Source: Endomychus coccineus (lineage: Eukaryota; Arthropoda; Insecta; Coleoptera; Endomychidae). Taken from it: DNA of 64,000 nt. Position numbers and translations under genes: made by a program. The DNA is taken from assembly GCA_958510875.1 (NCBI GenBank), contig OY294067.1, forward strand, positions 58,540,039 to 58,604,038. Direction: 5' to 3'. Shown piece by piece: positions 35,220 to 47,199 of the stretch; position 1 is the stretch's first letter; the number at the start of each line of letters is the position of its first letter. The notes beneath the pieces are model-generated. The model worked only from the letters and a program-made list of their open reading frames with translations. It was not told the DNA's origin and ran no database searches.

Positions 35220-36720
35220 GAGTCTTAACTAAGCACCAAAGCCATCCAAAGTCTTTCAATGTCTCCACGGCTTACTGATCCTAAAACGAGAAAATTATAC
35301 TAATTCATTCAGTTTAGAGATATTCCACCAACCACTTTGGAAGATACAAAACTGTTAGATTTGGAAGATACCATTTTTCCAAACAAAAATGATAGAGGAA
35401 CAAATATTTTCCCAATAGAATTAGCATTGTACAAAAATGTTACGACCAGAAGATTGCATCAGCTGGCACCTTCCACAAGCTGAATGAAAATTAATACGAA
35501 CTTCCTGATGTCAAAAAACCCTCATTTACCAAAATTACTATGGTTAAATCAATTTTTAGAAAATTTATACAAAACCGTTGAAGATTGAATTTTAACTTTG
35601 ACCTCTTGTCTTGTATTGAAATAAATACTAAAATTTGAACTAAAGTAAGTTTGGCTAATTCGCATTTTGATTCTTCATGTACCTACCATTACTTTTGGAT
35701 CGTTATGTATAGAGTCAAGAAAGCCAAGATTTTCAACGGCCCAGACAAGAATATTCGCAGGTTTTAAGAAATGAGAACATTCTTAGGGCATTGAAGGCCG
35801 ATTCAATTTTACTGCCCAGGTACAACGTTCCACAATAATCTATCTACCTTAAACAAAAATTTCACGAGTATGCGAGTTTTTAGATACTCGGATGTTGCAA
35901 CACAAACGTGAAATCGTTATAAAGATAGATTGTAATTTTGGGAACCACAAAAAATATAAAACGAACATTGTGATGTAGAGAATAATCGGTTGCTTTCAAT
36001 GAATGCGCGAATATTGAATTATCGAAAACTGAATAAGGCAGGTAGGTTGAAAAGGTAACAAACCACCAATCAGGTGAGTGAACGTTTGTTATTCAGAATC
36101 CTTTCATGGCGTATTCAATCAATTTTAACAATATTTAATTACGTATATGCATATTTGATATTATTTATGCGCTAACTTAATTATAACTAGTTACAATTCA
36201 AATATATATATATATATATAAGTACTTAAATAACATAACTCTTAAAAGTTTCATTCTCACTTATTCAATAAACAAGTGTAACTATATAGCTTCACTTACA
36301 CCGTAGCTTCTACAAACACATATTACAAAGTACTAACATACTACAACTCCCTAAGTTATATTCGTTTATTAAAATTCATAAGAAAAATAATTCCATCAGG
36401 CCTGTAGTAACATTTACAACAGTCTCTTCAGTTTGAATATTTGAGAAACATAATATAAAATCTATTTTAACAACCACTAAATTTTCTCCGAAATATAGTA
36501 TCAGGAACTCTTTTGGTTATTATTGATGGAATCCAAAATATTGTGATCAGAGAATATGATATATTAATTTCATTCGGCGTACAAAACCTATTCCCTAATA
36601 TATCCCCCTCAGACACTTTGAATTTAACAGTTACGCCCCTAGATAAAAATCGTACTAACCCCTTGTAGGTAGCTTCTGGAGCGAGAGTGTACCTAAAAAG
36701 GCCAAAGATCACTATCTCAG
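35220..36720. other. AT-rich DNA without a recognised gene
   Basis: Short chance frames and a small (AT)n run near 36,200. No domain or repeat end recognised. Confidence 0.4.
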
Positions 36721-36728
36721 GCGCTTAA

Positions 36729-38335
36729 TGCACGGTTTTTTGGGCGGAGGTTTACGCAATATTGACTTGTGCCATAGAAAACTTGCGAAGAATTTATGTA
36801 AATAGGCGCATATACAGGATGTCCCCCATAAGAACCGACACAGAGCAGGAGCATGTAGGAGCCCCAAAATATGATGATTTAACGCAACTTACCTCTATAA
36901 CAAGTTGCACCCCTGAGAAGTTATAGGCCCTCAAAGTGAGACTTTAAATTTTGAAAAAAATTAATATCTCAATTATACTTCAACTTAGAATAACCAAATT
37001 TGGTACACGTTGTATGCGTTCCAAGAGTATTAATCGATGAAAATGAAAATCTTCCGGTCATTTTTAACACTCTTAACAAACTATTATTTGAAATAAATAC
37101 GTTAGTTTGCTGATTGTCAAGTTTGGCGTTTAAATTCATAGCCAACTTTTGAAAATTCGATGATTTTAAATAACATAGCTACATATATGCTTTTATTTAT
37201 TCGCGTTTTCCTCGACAACGACAAAGTTCATTGAAAAATTACAAAAGTAAAAAAAGTTTTAAAACAAAATTTCCCATAAAGAAGAAGTAATATTTTTTTG
37301 AAATTGCGATTGGGTTACAAAATTCTGTCAAATTTTAAGGGTGCACCATCCCTTATCAACCCTTTAATATGATCCAACTGAACTCTACTTACTATCGATT
37401 AATACTCTTGGAACGCATACAACGTGTACCAAATTTGGTTTTTCTAAGTTGAAGTATAATTGAGATATTAATTTTTTTCAAAATTTAAAGTCCCATTTTG
37501 AGGTCCTATAACTTCTCAGGAGTGCAACTTGGTATAGAGGTAAGTTGCGTTGAATCATCATATTTTGGGTCTCCCTACATGCTCCTGCTCTGTGTCTGTT
37601 CTTATGCGGGACACCCTGTATATTTGCACAGACAGTCGGTCGGGTCTGGGAGCTCTCAAATCACCCACACATCACATCAAGGCTTATCAAAGAATGCAGA
37701 GATACACTAGGTGAACCAGCCAGCAGAAATAAAGTTCAACTCATCAGGGTCCCTGGACACAGTGGAGTTGGAAGAAACGGAATGGCCGACTCCCTGGTTA
37801 GGCGAGGTTCGTCTGGCGCCCCTGTTGGGCCGAAGCTAATGGTCCCTTTATCGAATTGCGTGGGGGGTCTTACCCTTCTGGGCCAACTGAATAAAGAGTG
37901 GTCTGAACTGTGGTGAGAATCACCACGCATGAGGCAGGCCAAGCTCTTCATCAAAGAGCCTGTGCCTAGGCTCTCAAAGAAACTCCTTCCTCTGAATAGA
38001 AGGGACATCAGGGACTAGAATCCTAACCAGTCGTTGTCGTCTTAACAAACACCTTCACACTATGGGCACGTAGATGACCCTATATGTAGGAAATGCAAGA
38101 AACTGCCTCTGACATTCTGTTAGATTGCCCAGCATTAGCATCCTTCAGGCATCGACACTTCGGAGAAGCAAAACTGCTCCCAGAAGAACTTATGGAAGCC
38201 AGCACTGGCAATATTCTGTATTTCTGGCGGGCCACAAACCTGCTAGAATAGAATAGGCTTCTGACCACGGGCCGAACAATGAGCCCAGCTAAGAGACCTA
38301 AGTGCATTTGGTGCTCAAACGATGATGATGATGAA
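36729..38335 (+). pseudogene. RNase-H LINE, 3' portion, split by a MITE
   Basis: The left part reads TVFWAEVYAILTCAIENLRR, the central RNase H helix with its catalytic Glu, up to 36,810. After the MITE it resumes near 37,622 with ICTDSRSGLGALKS, the second catalytic Asp. It then gives QLIRVPGHSGVGRNGMADSL, the conserved H.G..GN.MAD motif (Arg replacing the usual Gly or Asn). Beyond are the C-terminal region with several stops and TASDILLDCPALASFRHRH, part of the C-terminal zinc finger. A GATGATGATGATG run at about 38,321-38,333 marks the 3' end. 5' truncated and inactive. Confidence 0.8.
36813..37620. mobile_element. MITE of 808 bp with about 240-bp inverted arms, TA target site
   Basis: Left end TACAGGATGTCCCCCATAAG; right end is the inverse of TACAGGGTGTCCCGCATAAG. 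The arms stay complementary for about 240 bp, including GTACCAAATTTGG-type blocks. TA lies outside both ends. It splits an RNase H reading frame, so the insertion is younger than that LINE. No transposase frame. The TACAGGGTGTCCC type of end is common in mariner-related MITEs of insects. Confidence 0.9.
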
Positions 38336-38394
38336 TCCCTTGTATTGAAGAAATAAAATAACCTATTTACTTGCGATTTGTTCAAATAAGAGCT

Positions 38395-38655
38395 ATTTTC
38401 AATTATTTGATATTAAAATAACTAAGAATGGTTTAACTATGAGTAACGAGTAACCTGTTGAGCCTCTTATTAGCAGAAACATTTATGGATAATTTGGAAA
38501 CCGAAATTCACCCATTTATGAAGAGGTTAATACTTTGGTATAGATACGTTGACAGTTTATCAATTTTGATAAATTCTCAAGACGTGAGAAATTTGTTTCC
38601 AACTTTGGAACGGAAGATAATTCTGTCTTTATCGACAAAAAGTGAAAGTTTGTAG
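38395..38655 (+). pseudogene. Penelope-like element reverse transcriptase scrap
   Basis: NGLTMSN, then (after a small frame break) LSLLLAETFMDNLETEI, the GLAMGNPLSPLLAEIFM-type motif of PLE reverse transcriptases. It is followed by LILWYRYVDSLSILI, where the catalytic YVDD reads YVDS. Open to a stop at 38,653. It starts about 60 bp after the tail of the RNase-H LINE. Loss of the second Asp alone would inactivate it. Confidence 0.75.
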
Positions 38656-38659
38656 TGAA

Positions 38660-40230
38660 ATAATCTGCCCATTATTGTAAATATCCTACGTAGTTTTCCA
38701 ATTTTCTGTCCTACTTACCTATTGAAATGAATCTGTAACACAGATATAATTTCGATCAACATATGTGATGTATCAATTTCATATGATGCTGGTACACCCA
38801 AAATTTAATTCTTTCGTCAATTGTAAAGTATTCAGTTACTTTGATCAATGGTTCTGCTTTGTCGTTTTCAACAATAGTATAATCTCAGGGATTCTACTGG
38901 ACCACTTACGGTGAAGATTACGAAAGAAACTGCTCATTGTACAACTCTAATATAACCTGATACAGTTGTACATATAAACCTAAAAAATTGAACATTAACA
39001 ATAATAACAGTTACTAGAGTATTCATTTCATGAAAATAATTATAAATTCGCCGCCGTGTGTCACGGTTGATGGAACCTAATTAGAATGGTGAGTGAAGAG
39101 TATATTTTTCATCTATATAAGAATATCATTGCATTACTATCGAATGAATAGTGGGTAACGTTCTGTTAATGTTTGATCTTCAATTTCATTCTAAACTGAC
39201 CAACTTAGAATAATGTTGAAGGAGTAATTTCAATCATGACTCGAGTGTCTGTGCAGAATATAATGATTCAAGTTCTTCACAAGAGGATCATGAGTTATGG
39301 AGATCAGTCTATCGTGGTTATGATCAAAACTACTCGGATAACGTTTCGTCTAACAACAAATAAAACCAGATTTTTTTATTGATATCTAAAAAAATACTCA
39401 CAAAAATAATAAACCATAGATAGCATCATTAAGAAATGTCAGGTATTCCATTCTCTCCTATCGGATGGAATGGGTTGCTTGCGACTTCCAGGACTCCTTT
39501 AGCCTGACAGGAAGAAGTAATTTTTAAGGAGATGGTTGCTCAAGAAGGATACATATATTGAGAGTCAGTTTGCTGACGAAGCATTTGCAAAGCAATGAGT
39601 TATGAACTTGGTATTGCTGTTAGAAAAAAACTCTCCGAAAATACTCGATGGAAAGTCAGTCAGTTCGAACCCAGGTCCATCTGATATTGACTGTGTATAC
39701 AGCGGAATAATGTTAAGCCGCAAAATAGATAAATTCTATCGGCTGAACACACAAAGAGACATGTATTCCTCTATAATAATATAATAATTTTATTCAAAAA
39801 TGTATTACAATTTTTGTAATTTTCAATAACATAACATTTATAACATATATTACACATATTTTTAATTTAACTATTAATTACTAACAGTGGAGATTAATGA
39901 TAAAGATTTGATGAAATGTTAAGTTTGAATAAAAAGAATACTCACGAAGGAGAAAATCCTGTGGATGAGGTATTATTTACTATTTTAGGAGTATGTGAAT
40001 ATAAAAAAGTAAATACTGAGTTATATTGAAATGATTGCATTATATCTGTAGCATAAAATTTAAAACATATCTATGTAGTGTATATTATTTGAAATTATCC
40101 TATATATTGATTATTTTGGAATTTTTCAGATTTATTTAAATTTCCTTTTCAATTTGGAATTTAGCAAAATAATTAGCGCAAATCAAAGATCATTGTTTCT
40201 CTAAATAACACTTCTTTCATATTTGTTCAA
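38660..40230. other. AT-rich DNA without a recognised gene
   Basis: No supported gene or repeat. Short frames only. Confidence 0.4.
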
Positions 40231-40232
40231 GG

Positions 40233-42037
40233 AAATAATTAACACTGAGATCCTAAAAAGAAGTGTCATAGTGCTCTTATATAAAAAAGGTGAACACTTG
40301 AAATGTATTAATTACAGGCCTATAACGCTAACGTCTAATATTAGTAAAATGAAATTGAAACCGCTTTGAAAAACAGAATAGTGAATTTTCTTGACAGACA
40401 TAGGGTAATATCGGAAAAACAATTCAGATTCAAGAGGAGTAAATCTACGCAGGATGCAGTTGCGATGGCAACGTCATTTGTATACGAGGCACTCGATAAA
40501 AACAAACCTTGCTTGTGTGTTTTCGTTGATCTTGAAAAAGCGTTCGATACAGCTAGTCACAGTATTATTAGATAAGTTGAAGTACTGCGGTATTATGGGA
40601 AGGGCACGGGATTAACTGGGCAGCTACTTAATGAATAAACAGCAGTGTACGAAGATTGGTGAGGTCATGAGGGGACCAACGGTTGTCGAGTTTGGTGTGC
40701 CACAGAGTACAGTTTTGGGCCCACTGCTGTTCACAATTTATATAAAGGATCTTCTGTTCGAGGGCATGGACTGGATTATTATGAGTTTTGCTGACGACAC
40801 CGCTGTATTCTATGAGAGTAATAAATGGAAGAATCTTAAATAGAAATCAGAGGCTGACTTCGATAAAATCAAACAGTGGTTTGATATAAATTTGTTGAAA
40901 ATGAATAAACAAGAAACAAAATTCCTTACAATCACTTCGTACGTGAATAAATTACCAAGTTTCGGAAGGCTCAGCATACAGAGTGTTGATGAGATACTCG
41001 ATTTACATAGTTCGGAATCAGTTGTATATCTTGGTATAACGATAGACATTTTAGATGGGATTTACATATTGGAACGGTTTTCAAAAAAGTAAGATTACTT
41101 ATATTTAAGTTCAAGTATTTGAGACAATTCCTAGGTGTGAAGGACTTGAAAACATTTTATTTATCTCTTGTACTGAGTCAACTATCATATGGTATTATTG
41201 GTTGGGGATCGGATAGAAACAACTACTTGAAAAGTCTGGAAATCACATAACAGTGGGTTCTTAAAGTTATTTTTCAAAAGAGAAGAGCTCATCCTACTGA
41301 ACTTATTTACAAGGAATCCGGTGTGATGGACTTAAGACAGCTCTATTGTCTATACATTGTATAGACTATCAGGCTCATGAATATCAGGTTAGAAACAAAA
41401 CCTGTATAAGGATAAAATTGAGAAATCAATTGGAAAAAAGTGTTTCACCTATATTGGCCTCAAACTGTATGATCCATCTGAACTGTAGGGATTACAATAT
41501 AGTCACTGTAAAAAACATCTTAGGTCTTGGATACAGAATATGCCAAGGGATAGAATAGGTCAGATAGTTGACGGTGATATTTGTTAAGTGATGGATTATT
41601 TAATTATTTGTTGTACTACAGTGATGATTTTGTTTATTTGTATAAGGTGTACGAAAATGGTTATGAGTTATGATTTATATAACTATGCAAATTGGCAGGT
41701 ATTTAGATTAGATTAAGATTTTAAATGGTTGGGAGCATTTATCCGTACTTTTCGTTCTTTTTTCATGTAATGGTGGTTTTACCACATAAACATATTCATT
41801 CGTTTGCTGGATTCTTGATTACATTGTTTTTTATAAGGGTAGGTTAGAATTTAGACTAATTTATGTTTTAGTGAGTATATTAAAAATTAAAAAGTACACC
41901 CTCTTTATCACACACAAGAACTGTTTCTTTTTTGAAAGTTCTTTGTGAGTATTTTGTTTATTATCGTATTTAAATATTAATATTTTCATAATTGTATGAA
42001 ATGAACTGAATCAACATATTATTATTATTATTATTAT
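40233..42037 (+). pseudogene. LINE-B reverse transcriptase, 5' truncated, (ATT)n tail
   Basis: Non-LTR retrotransposon RT. Order of motifs: LYKKGEHLKCINYRPITL near 40,280, QFRFKRSKSTQDAV near 40,420, VFVDLEKAFDTASHS near 40,520, a frameshift near 40,575, FGVPQSTVLGPLLFTIYIKD near 40,690, SFADDTAVFYES near 40,785, a stop at 40,843, FDINLLKMNKQETKFLTI, VVYLGITIDILDG, then LSQLSYGIIGWG near 41,180 and a decayed C-terminus. The 3' untranslated part ends in (ATT)n at about 42,018-42,037. The endonuclease is lost. It differs clearly in sequence from LINE-A and LINE-C. Stops and shifts make it inactive. Confidence 0.9.
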
Positions 42038-42039
42038 AA

Positions 42040-44670
42040 TGTATTCGCTGGAGAAGCATATATTTTTGTTTTTATGATAACTTGCCCTTTCGCATTCTAT
42101 GGATAGGAGAAGACTGATAAGAATTGAAGAAACCTTAATCGGAGCATAACAGTCAAATTTTTTTTTCAAATAAATGTGTACTAATAGTCTGGCTGGACTA
42201 CATCTGAACTATAATGCAATCTGAACTATAAGGCAACCTGTTCGCCAAATAGACGGCCTACCATGATTAAAGTTTTAGCATCCAAAACACAAAAGTCAAA
42301 CTACGATCCAGGGTATTCCAGCTCTATGATCGCCGTCATTAACTTATTATATTCTTCGTAGTAAAATCGTTAAAAAAAGTGCTAGAGCAAAATTTTTTGC
42401 ACCATAGTATTTTTCATCGAATTTTATTTAAGCAATTATGAAAAAATCCGTCTGTCTCAAAAGCAAAATGTCCTATCATATTCAAATTTTGACAAAAAAT
42501 CGTTTGATGATCCTATTATTTTTCAAGGGAATCGTGTAATAAACACACACTTCTGTAAAGGGTTGAAAAAAGTATACATTAAATCGATTCAAACTTTTAC
42601 AGTAAATTTAAGTCAATTTAAAGCTGCTTCTACCCAAATTTCAACAAAATCGTTCAACACATACAACAATAAAAAAACAATTATTGAAGTAAACTTAAAA
42701 ATAACATCTACATTAACAAATTTGTAACAGGCTCCTGCTCAGTAGACTCGGGTTTAATTCCTAGAAGCGGGAATTCCGTTTTTGTACATTTGTTAAAAAC
42801 ATTATTAATTTGAATATATATTGAATTTAGTTGTGTAAAGAAAATGAAATAAATAAATAATACAATGTGAAACAATTATATACAAATCAGTAGCCAAATC
42901 AAATAATTTGCGAACAGTAACTGTGCCATGCACGCTATTTATCTATCCTCTAAAAGGCAACATATTTCTAATTTAAATTTATATTTATTGTGTGAGGAAG
43001 TAAACTGTGGTTTGAGCATTTTGTTTTTATTTCTCCATACTACTAGAAGAATATATTTTGGTCATAAGAAAATGAAGAAGAAGTGAATGTAGGGGGACAG
43101 GAATGATGAAATGTACCTAATAGTTGAATAAAACATGCATTAGGCCTACAGGGGAAACCATTTAAAAAACGTGACTTGCATTCTACCTAGAATCCGGGGA
43201 AAAAAAAAGCACTGTGCAGTTTAAAGTATCTCGAGTTGTACTTGAAAATGATTGGTCGTGCGTATTAGTTATTATCAAAAAAGGATTTTGAATGATACAT
43301 CGTTAAAGCTGTAACAAAGTCCAGCGCATAGAGAATTAGCATAACACATCGCTACCGCTAGCATTACTTAAATTCAGGAGGGTCCCAAACTATGCATGTT
43401 TGAGATACGTTCATCCTAATGGTGAATATGCTGCGCGTATATGCACTTATGTTTGAACAAGAAGAATCGAAAGCCTAGATTTTGAATATGATTTCACGGT
43501 AACAAGAGAAATACTTTAAATTCCATTTGTTAATGGTTTACACTTGAAGATTTGGATAACTAGTTAATGTTTACTGATAAGTGAGTATAGTAAGGTATGT
43601 TGATTTCTTCAGTTTCGGTTCCCAGATTATATTGCACGAGTATTATTTCTAAAATATGATAACCCAGATAAGTTGAAGTAGGTGTCGTTCACACACACCT
43701 AGCTTCTTAGTAGATATACGTGCTTGATAAATCGATGGAACATTTATATTTCATTTGGATCGACTTTTGGGAAGATTTGTCGTATTGGATAATGAATATC
43801 TAATAGATTAAGAAGCGTTAGTTTTATGTGAAGAACATCACACTTCTATGCTGTGATCGAAATTTGAACCTTCGTTTTCATGAAGGGCCTCGTGCGAGAA
43901 ATATTATATATTTCAATCTTGTTTAAGAATGCCTATTGCTCCAGTTCACTTTTTTCTAGGTATTGTACGACGAGGAATTATTGAAAATTAATAAAAACTA
44001 TCAACATATGATCCACAGATCTAAGTTGAAGAGAAATCACATTCATAGATTCTATTGTTTCAAGTCTTAAAATCTGAATTATTTGAAATCAGTTATAGTT
44101 TTTCTTGTTAACTTTGATTTAGGTGGGTAACCATGGAAAACATTTATCATGATATTTTTTTCACATGTCCAAATGTGCCATTTTGGCTATTTCAACAAAT
44201 AGCAATGCGTAATTCTAGTCAATCATTCGATTTTGTACTGATCAATCTGGCTCATGCTCGAAAAAATATTGAACTGGTTACATTTTCCTGCAAGTAACAT
44301 CTTAAATTATTTTTACAATTTAGTTAAAAAAAATACGGGCAGTCACCGAACACTGCTGACAGAAGTGAAAACTGACATTATGAAGTAACCAATTTATTTT
44401 ATGTTATCTTTGAATTATTGTAGCATCCGAAATTACAATTTTGTTATTTTTAAATGAAAATTAATATAATTAATTTTTCTTTAGTTTCCACAACTGTCAG
44501 CATTTCAATCAACAATTATATACATTTTTATATTTAATAATAAAAAACGCATAATGGGCGGTGGTACAATTCCTGTAAAGAGTGAATGTAACCCGATAGT
44601 CATTATAATAAATACACATTATTTTATTTTCAAAACATATTATTTATTGATATTTACATCGACGTAAATG
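42040..44670. other. AT-rich DNA without a recognised gene
   Basis: No coding, RNA or repeat feature could be supported. Confidence 0.4.
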
Positions 44671-44679
44671 AAAGTAATG

Positions 44680-45150
44680 TTAAACAGCATTTTCTTCATT
44701 TGCCTCGTCATTATCGGTAACTTCGACGATACTTAAATTATTTGTACTAACCATTATATTGTTATATTCGAAAAATTATACAATAGCCTTATGGTAACTG
44801 AAATAAGAAACATAAATGTTTGATTGAAATCTTATAAATAACGGTAGATTTTATCATCTGCAAAATTAATATTGAAGTTCCCAGTTAATATCATCGGTAC
44901 ATTGTGAAGTTTTTCGCCAAATCTTTTTCCGAGAATTGCAGAATCTTCTTTTGTATAAGTCATCAAATTTTTGAAAAAAAATTGTTGTATCTGCTTTATT
45001 GATTTTCCAGGAGAAATATAAACGGCAACCATTAAAATGTATTGTCCATTTTCTGATAGGCAACGAGCAACGCATATTTCACCTATATCAGAAACATTAA
45101 CGCCAATACCTCTACTGAATTGAGTATGATACACATCAGTCACATCACTA
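44680..45150 (-). pseudogene. Helentron-type AP endonuclease, internally deleted
   Basis: The reverse strand reads YHTQFSRGIGVNVSDIGEIC near 45,120, then GQYILMVAVYISPGKSI, HNVPMILTGNFNINFADDK near 44,870 (the GDFN metal-binding motif of APE-type endonucleases, here GNFN), and a stop at 44,832. In a shifted frame the C-terminal IYVSYFSYHKAIV follows, with the catalytic-type YH, and then a short acidic tail ending NEENAV at 44,680. The text matches the endonuclease found beside PIF1-like helicases in arthropod Helentrons. About 40 residues, including the ID..F segment, are missing. No helicase or Rep part is seen nearby. Confidence 0.65.
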
Positions 45151-45300
45151 ATGTTATATTCTTATGACAAGAATTATATTCACAATATTTAAAACCTTGC
45201 ACGTAGATACGATACTGAGTACACAATGTACAATTAATAAATTCAATAAAAATATATCTTTTGTCTGCACGAGGACCGAGGATTGAGTAAATGAATAATT

Positions 45301-46543
45301 GTCTAGAAGCCAGAGCGATATTGATGGTCTGAACATTAACCCGATGGCACTATGGTTTATCGTTAGAGGACGGTTCAATGATCAATTCATCTCACAGACC
45401 GAATTTTCCCCGGCTGCTAGATCTCGAGATACAGCATCAGCATTTATTCTTTTTTTTAACTGGAGGTTGACCCTTTCCAAGTTGCGGTTACTTTAAAACC
45501 ATGCCATTCTTATACACTTCCACCATGTGCCATCATTTTTTATCGTGTCCGTTTAACAGGCCGACCAGTGAAAATTGAACCGAAAATGGACTGTAAGTTA
45601 ACCCCCCCAAATCTGGTGGAAAATGTTCACTGGTATTGACAAATGTTAGCATACCCTATGCCATCAAAAGTTATCGATCCGTTTCCGAGTAATTGGCCAT
45701 TATTTGGACCAAAAATGTTTCTTTTTTTAATTTTGTGGATAAAACTTGCGGGTTACAAGGTAACATGATGGCACCACGTTAAATAACTTTATTGGATTTC
45801 AAATAAAGATTTAAAATTATTGCCATCACTCCTTGCCTATTTCAACCCCCCAAAAAAATAGGAATCATATGATAATATGACCAATTTTATGATAAATTAG
45901 TCAATTATTGAGACTCTGGCTGGGTTTAAAATCGAAACGGCTCTTTTTTATTCATTTTTTTCATTCTGCCGGATGATTTTATGGAGTTTTGGGGGTTTGA
46001 AAAAGGCAAGGAGTGAAGGCAATAATCTTTAAAAAATCTTTATTTGACCTCCAATAAAGTTATTTAACATGGTGCCATCATGTTACCTTGTAACCCGCAA
46101 GTTTTATCCACAAAATGAAAAAAAGAAACCTATTTCGGTCCAAATAATGGCCAATTACTCGGAAATGGATCGATAACTTTCGATGGCATAGAGAATGCTA
46201 ACAATTGCCAACACCAATGAACATTTTCCACCAGGTTTGGGGGGGGGGTTAACTTGCAGTCCATTTTTGGTTCAATTTTAACTGGTCGGTCTGATGAACG
46301 GACACGATAAAAAATGATGGCACATGGTGGAAGTGTATAAGAATGGCATGTTTTTCAAGTAACCGCAACTTGGAAGGGGTTAACCTCCAGTAAAAAAAAA
46401 ATGCAGATGCTGTATCTCGAGATCTAGCAGCCGGAGAAAATTCGGTCTGTGAGATGAATTTTTCATTGAACCATCCTCTAACGATAAACCATAATGCCAT
46501 CGGGTTGATGTTCAGACCATCAATATCGCTCTGGCTCCTAGAC
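45301..46543. mobile_element. Foldback/TIR element FB2 (1,243 bp)
   Basis: Starts GTCTAGAAGCCAGAGCG and ends with the inverse GTCTAGGAGCCAGAGCG. TA follows the right end, TT precedes the left (a decayed TA). The arms are inverse copies of each other for about 560 bp, leaving a loop of about 120 bp near 45,865-45,985, so almost the entire element is one palindrome. Both arms carry the same open frame, read inward (NPMALWFIVRG, then QTEFSPAARSRDTASA). The same words occur in the arms of FB1. No transposase. Confidence 0.9.
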
Positions 46544-46742
46544 TATAACTTCGAGTATCCGACTCAGATATGCACACGTGTGTAAGCGTATAGAGAGACT
46601 GCCTGACGCCTGACCTGAGTAGTTGCGCACGCAGCAGTATACATAATACCTAATATCTATAGCTATAGCGTGACTGTACGTGACGGACTCATGGTTTTAC
46701 CCCCATCTGAAATAGCTCAACGCGCCTAAATAAGTTTTCACT

Positions 46743-47195
46743 TCAAAAATAATCTTCTAAAATACTTGTCTCTCGTTTTTCAAATTCTATCAAACAACAA
46801 ATCGATATCATTTTATCTTTGGTATTTGCTGTGATCGAAATTTGAAGGACCAGCAAAATCGTTATTACGTTTCCAATGTTCCGCTCGCATGAAATACAGA
46901 TAATTCCCGATTGGAGTCCAAATAGGAACCAAACAAGTATTGTTATTAAGCACAGTGATATTTTGCAAACATTTTGTATCTTAGTTTCGCAGCGTCTGAT
47001 GTGGCACTGCTTCTTGCTACTATAAGCATGTCTCTTTTTTAAATGAGCAAGTTTGCTGCAATGACGAGCATTTGCAATTAAGAAGTCGTGCACTATAATT
47101 ACAGCACGATTGACAAATCTGAATAGAATGATTAAATTTAATAAAGAAATCAATAAAAAATAATATTTAACAATTGTTCGAATCAAAATGACCAT
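46743..47195 (-). CDS. Hypothetical 150-residue hydrophobic protein or fragment
   Basis: ATG at 47,195, stop at 46,743, open throughout. Three hydrophobic stretches: residues about 2-26 (YYFLLISLLNLIILF), about 78-100 (ISLCLITILVWFLFG) and about 108-120 (VITILLVLQISI), with basic, Cys/His-bearing loops between (HLKKRHAYSSKKQCHIRRC). The layout could suit the C-terminal part of an insect chemoreceptor, and a downstream out-of-frame TYLGALSYF faintly recalls the gustatory-receptor TY..F signature, but spacing is wrong and the match is weak. Could be a chance frame in AT-rich DNA. Confidence 0.25.
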   Translation of the reverse strand: MVILIRTIVKYYFLLISLLNLIILFRFVNRAVIIVHDFLIANARHCSKLAHLKKRHAYSSKKQCHIRRCETKIQNVCKISLCLITILVWFLFGLQSGIICISCERNIGNVITILLVLQISITANTKDKMISICCLIEFEKRETSILEDYF

Positions 47196-47199
47196 ACAA

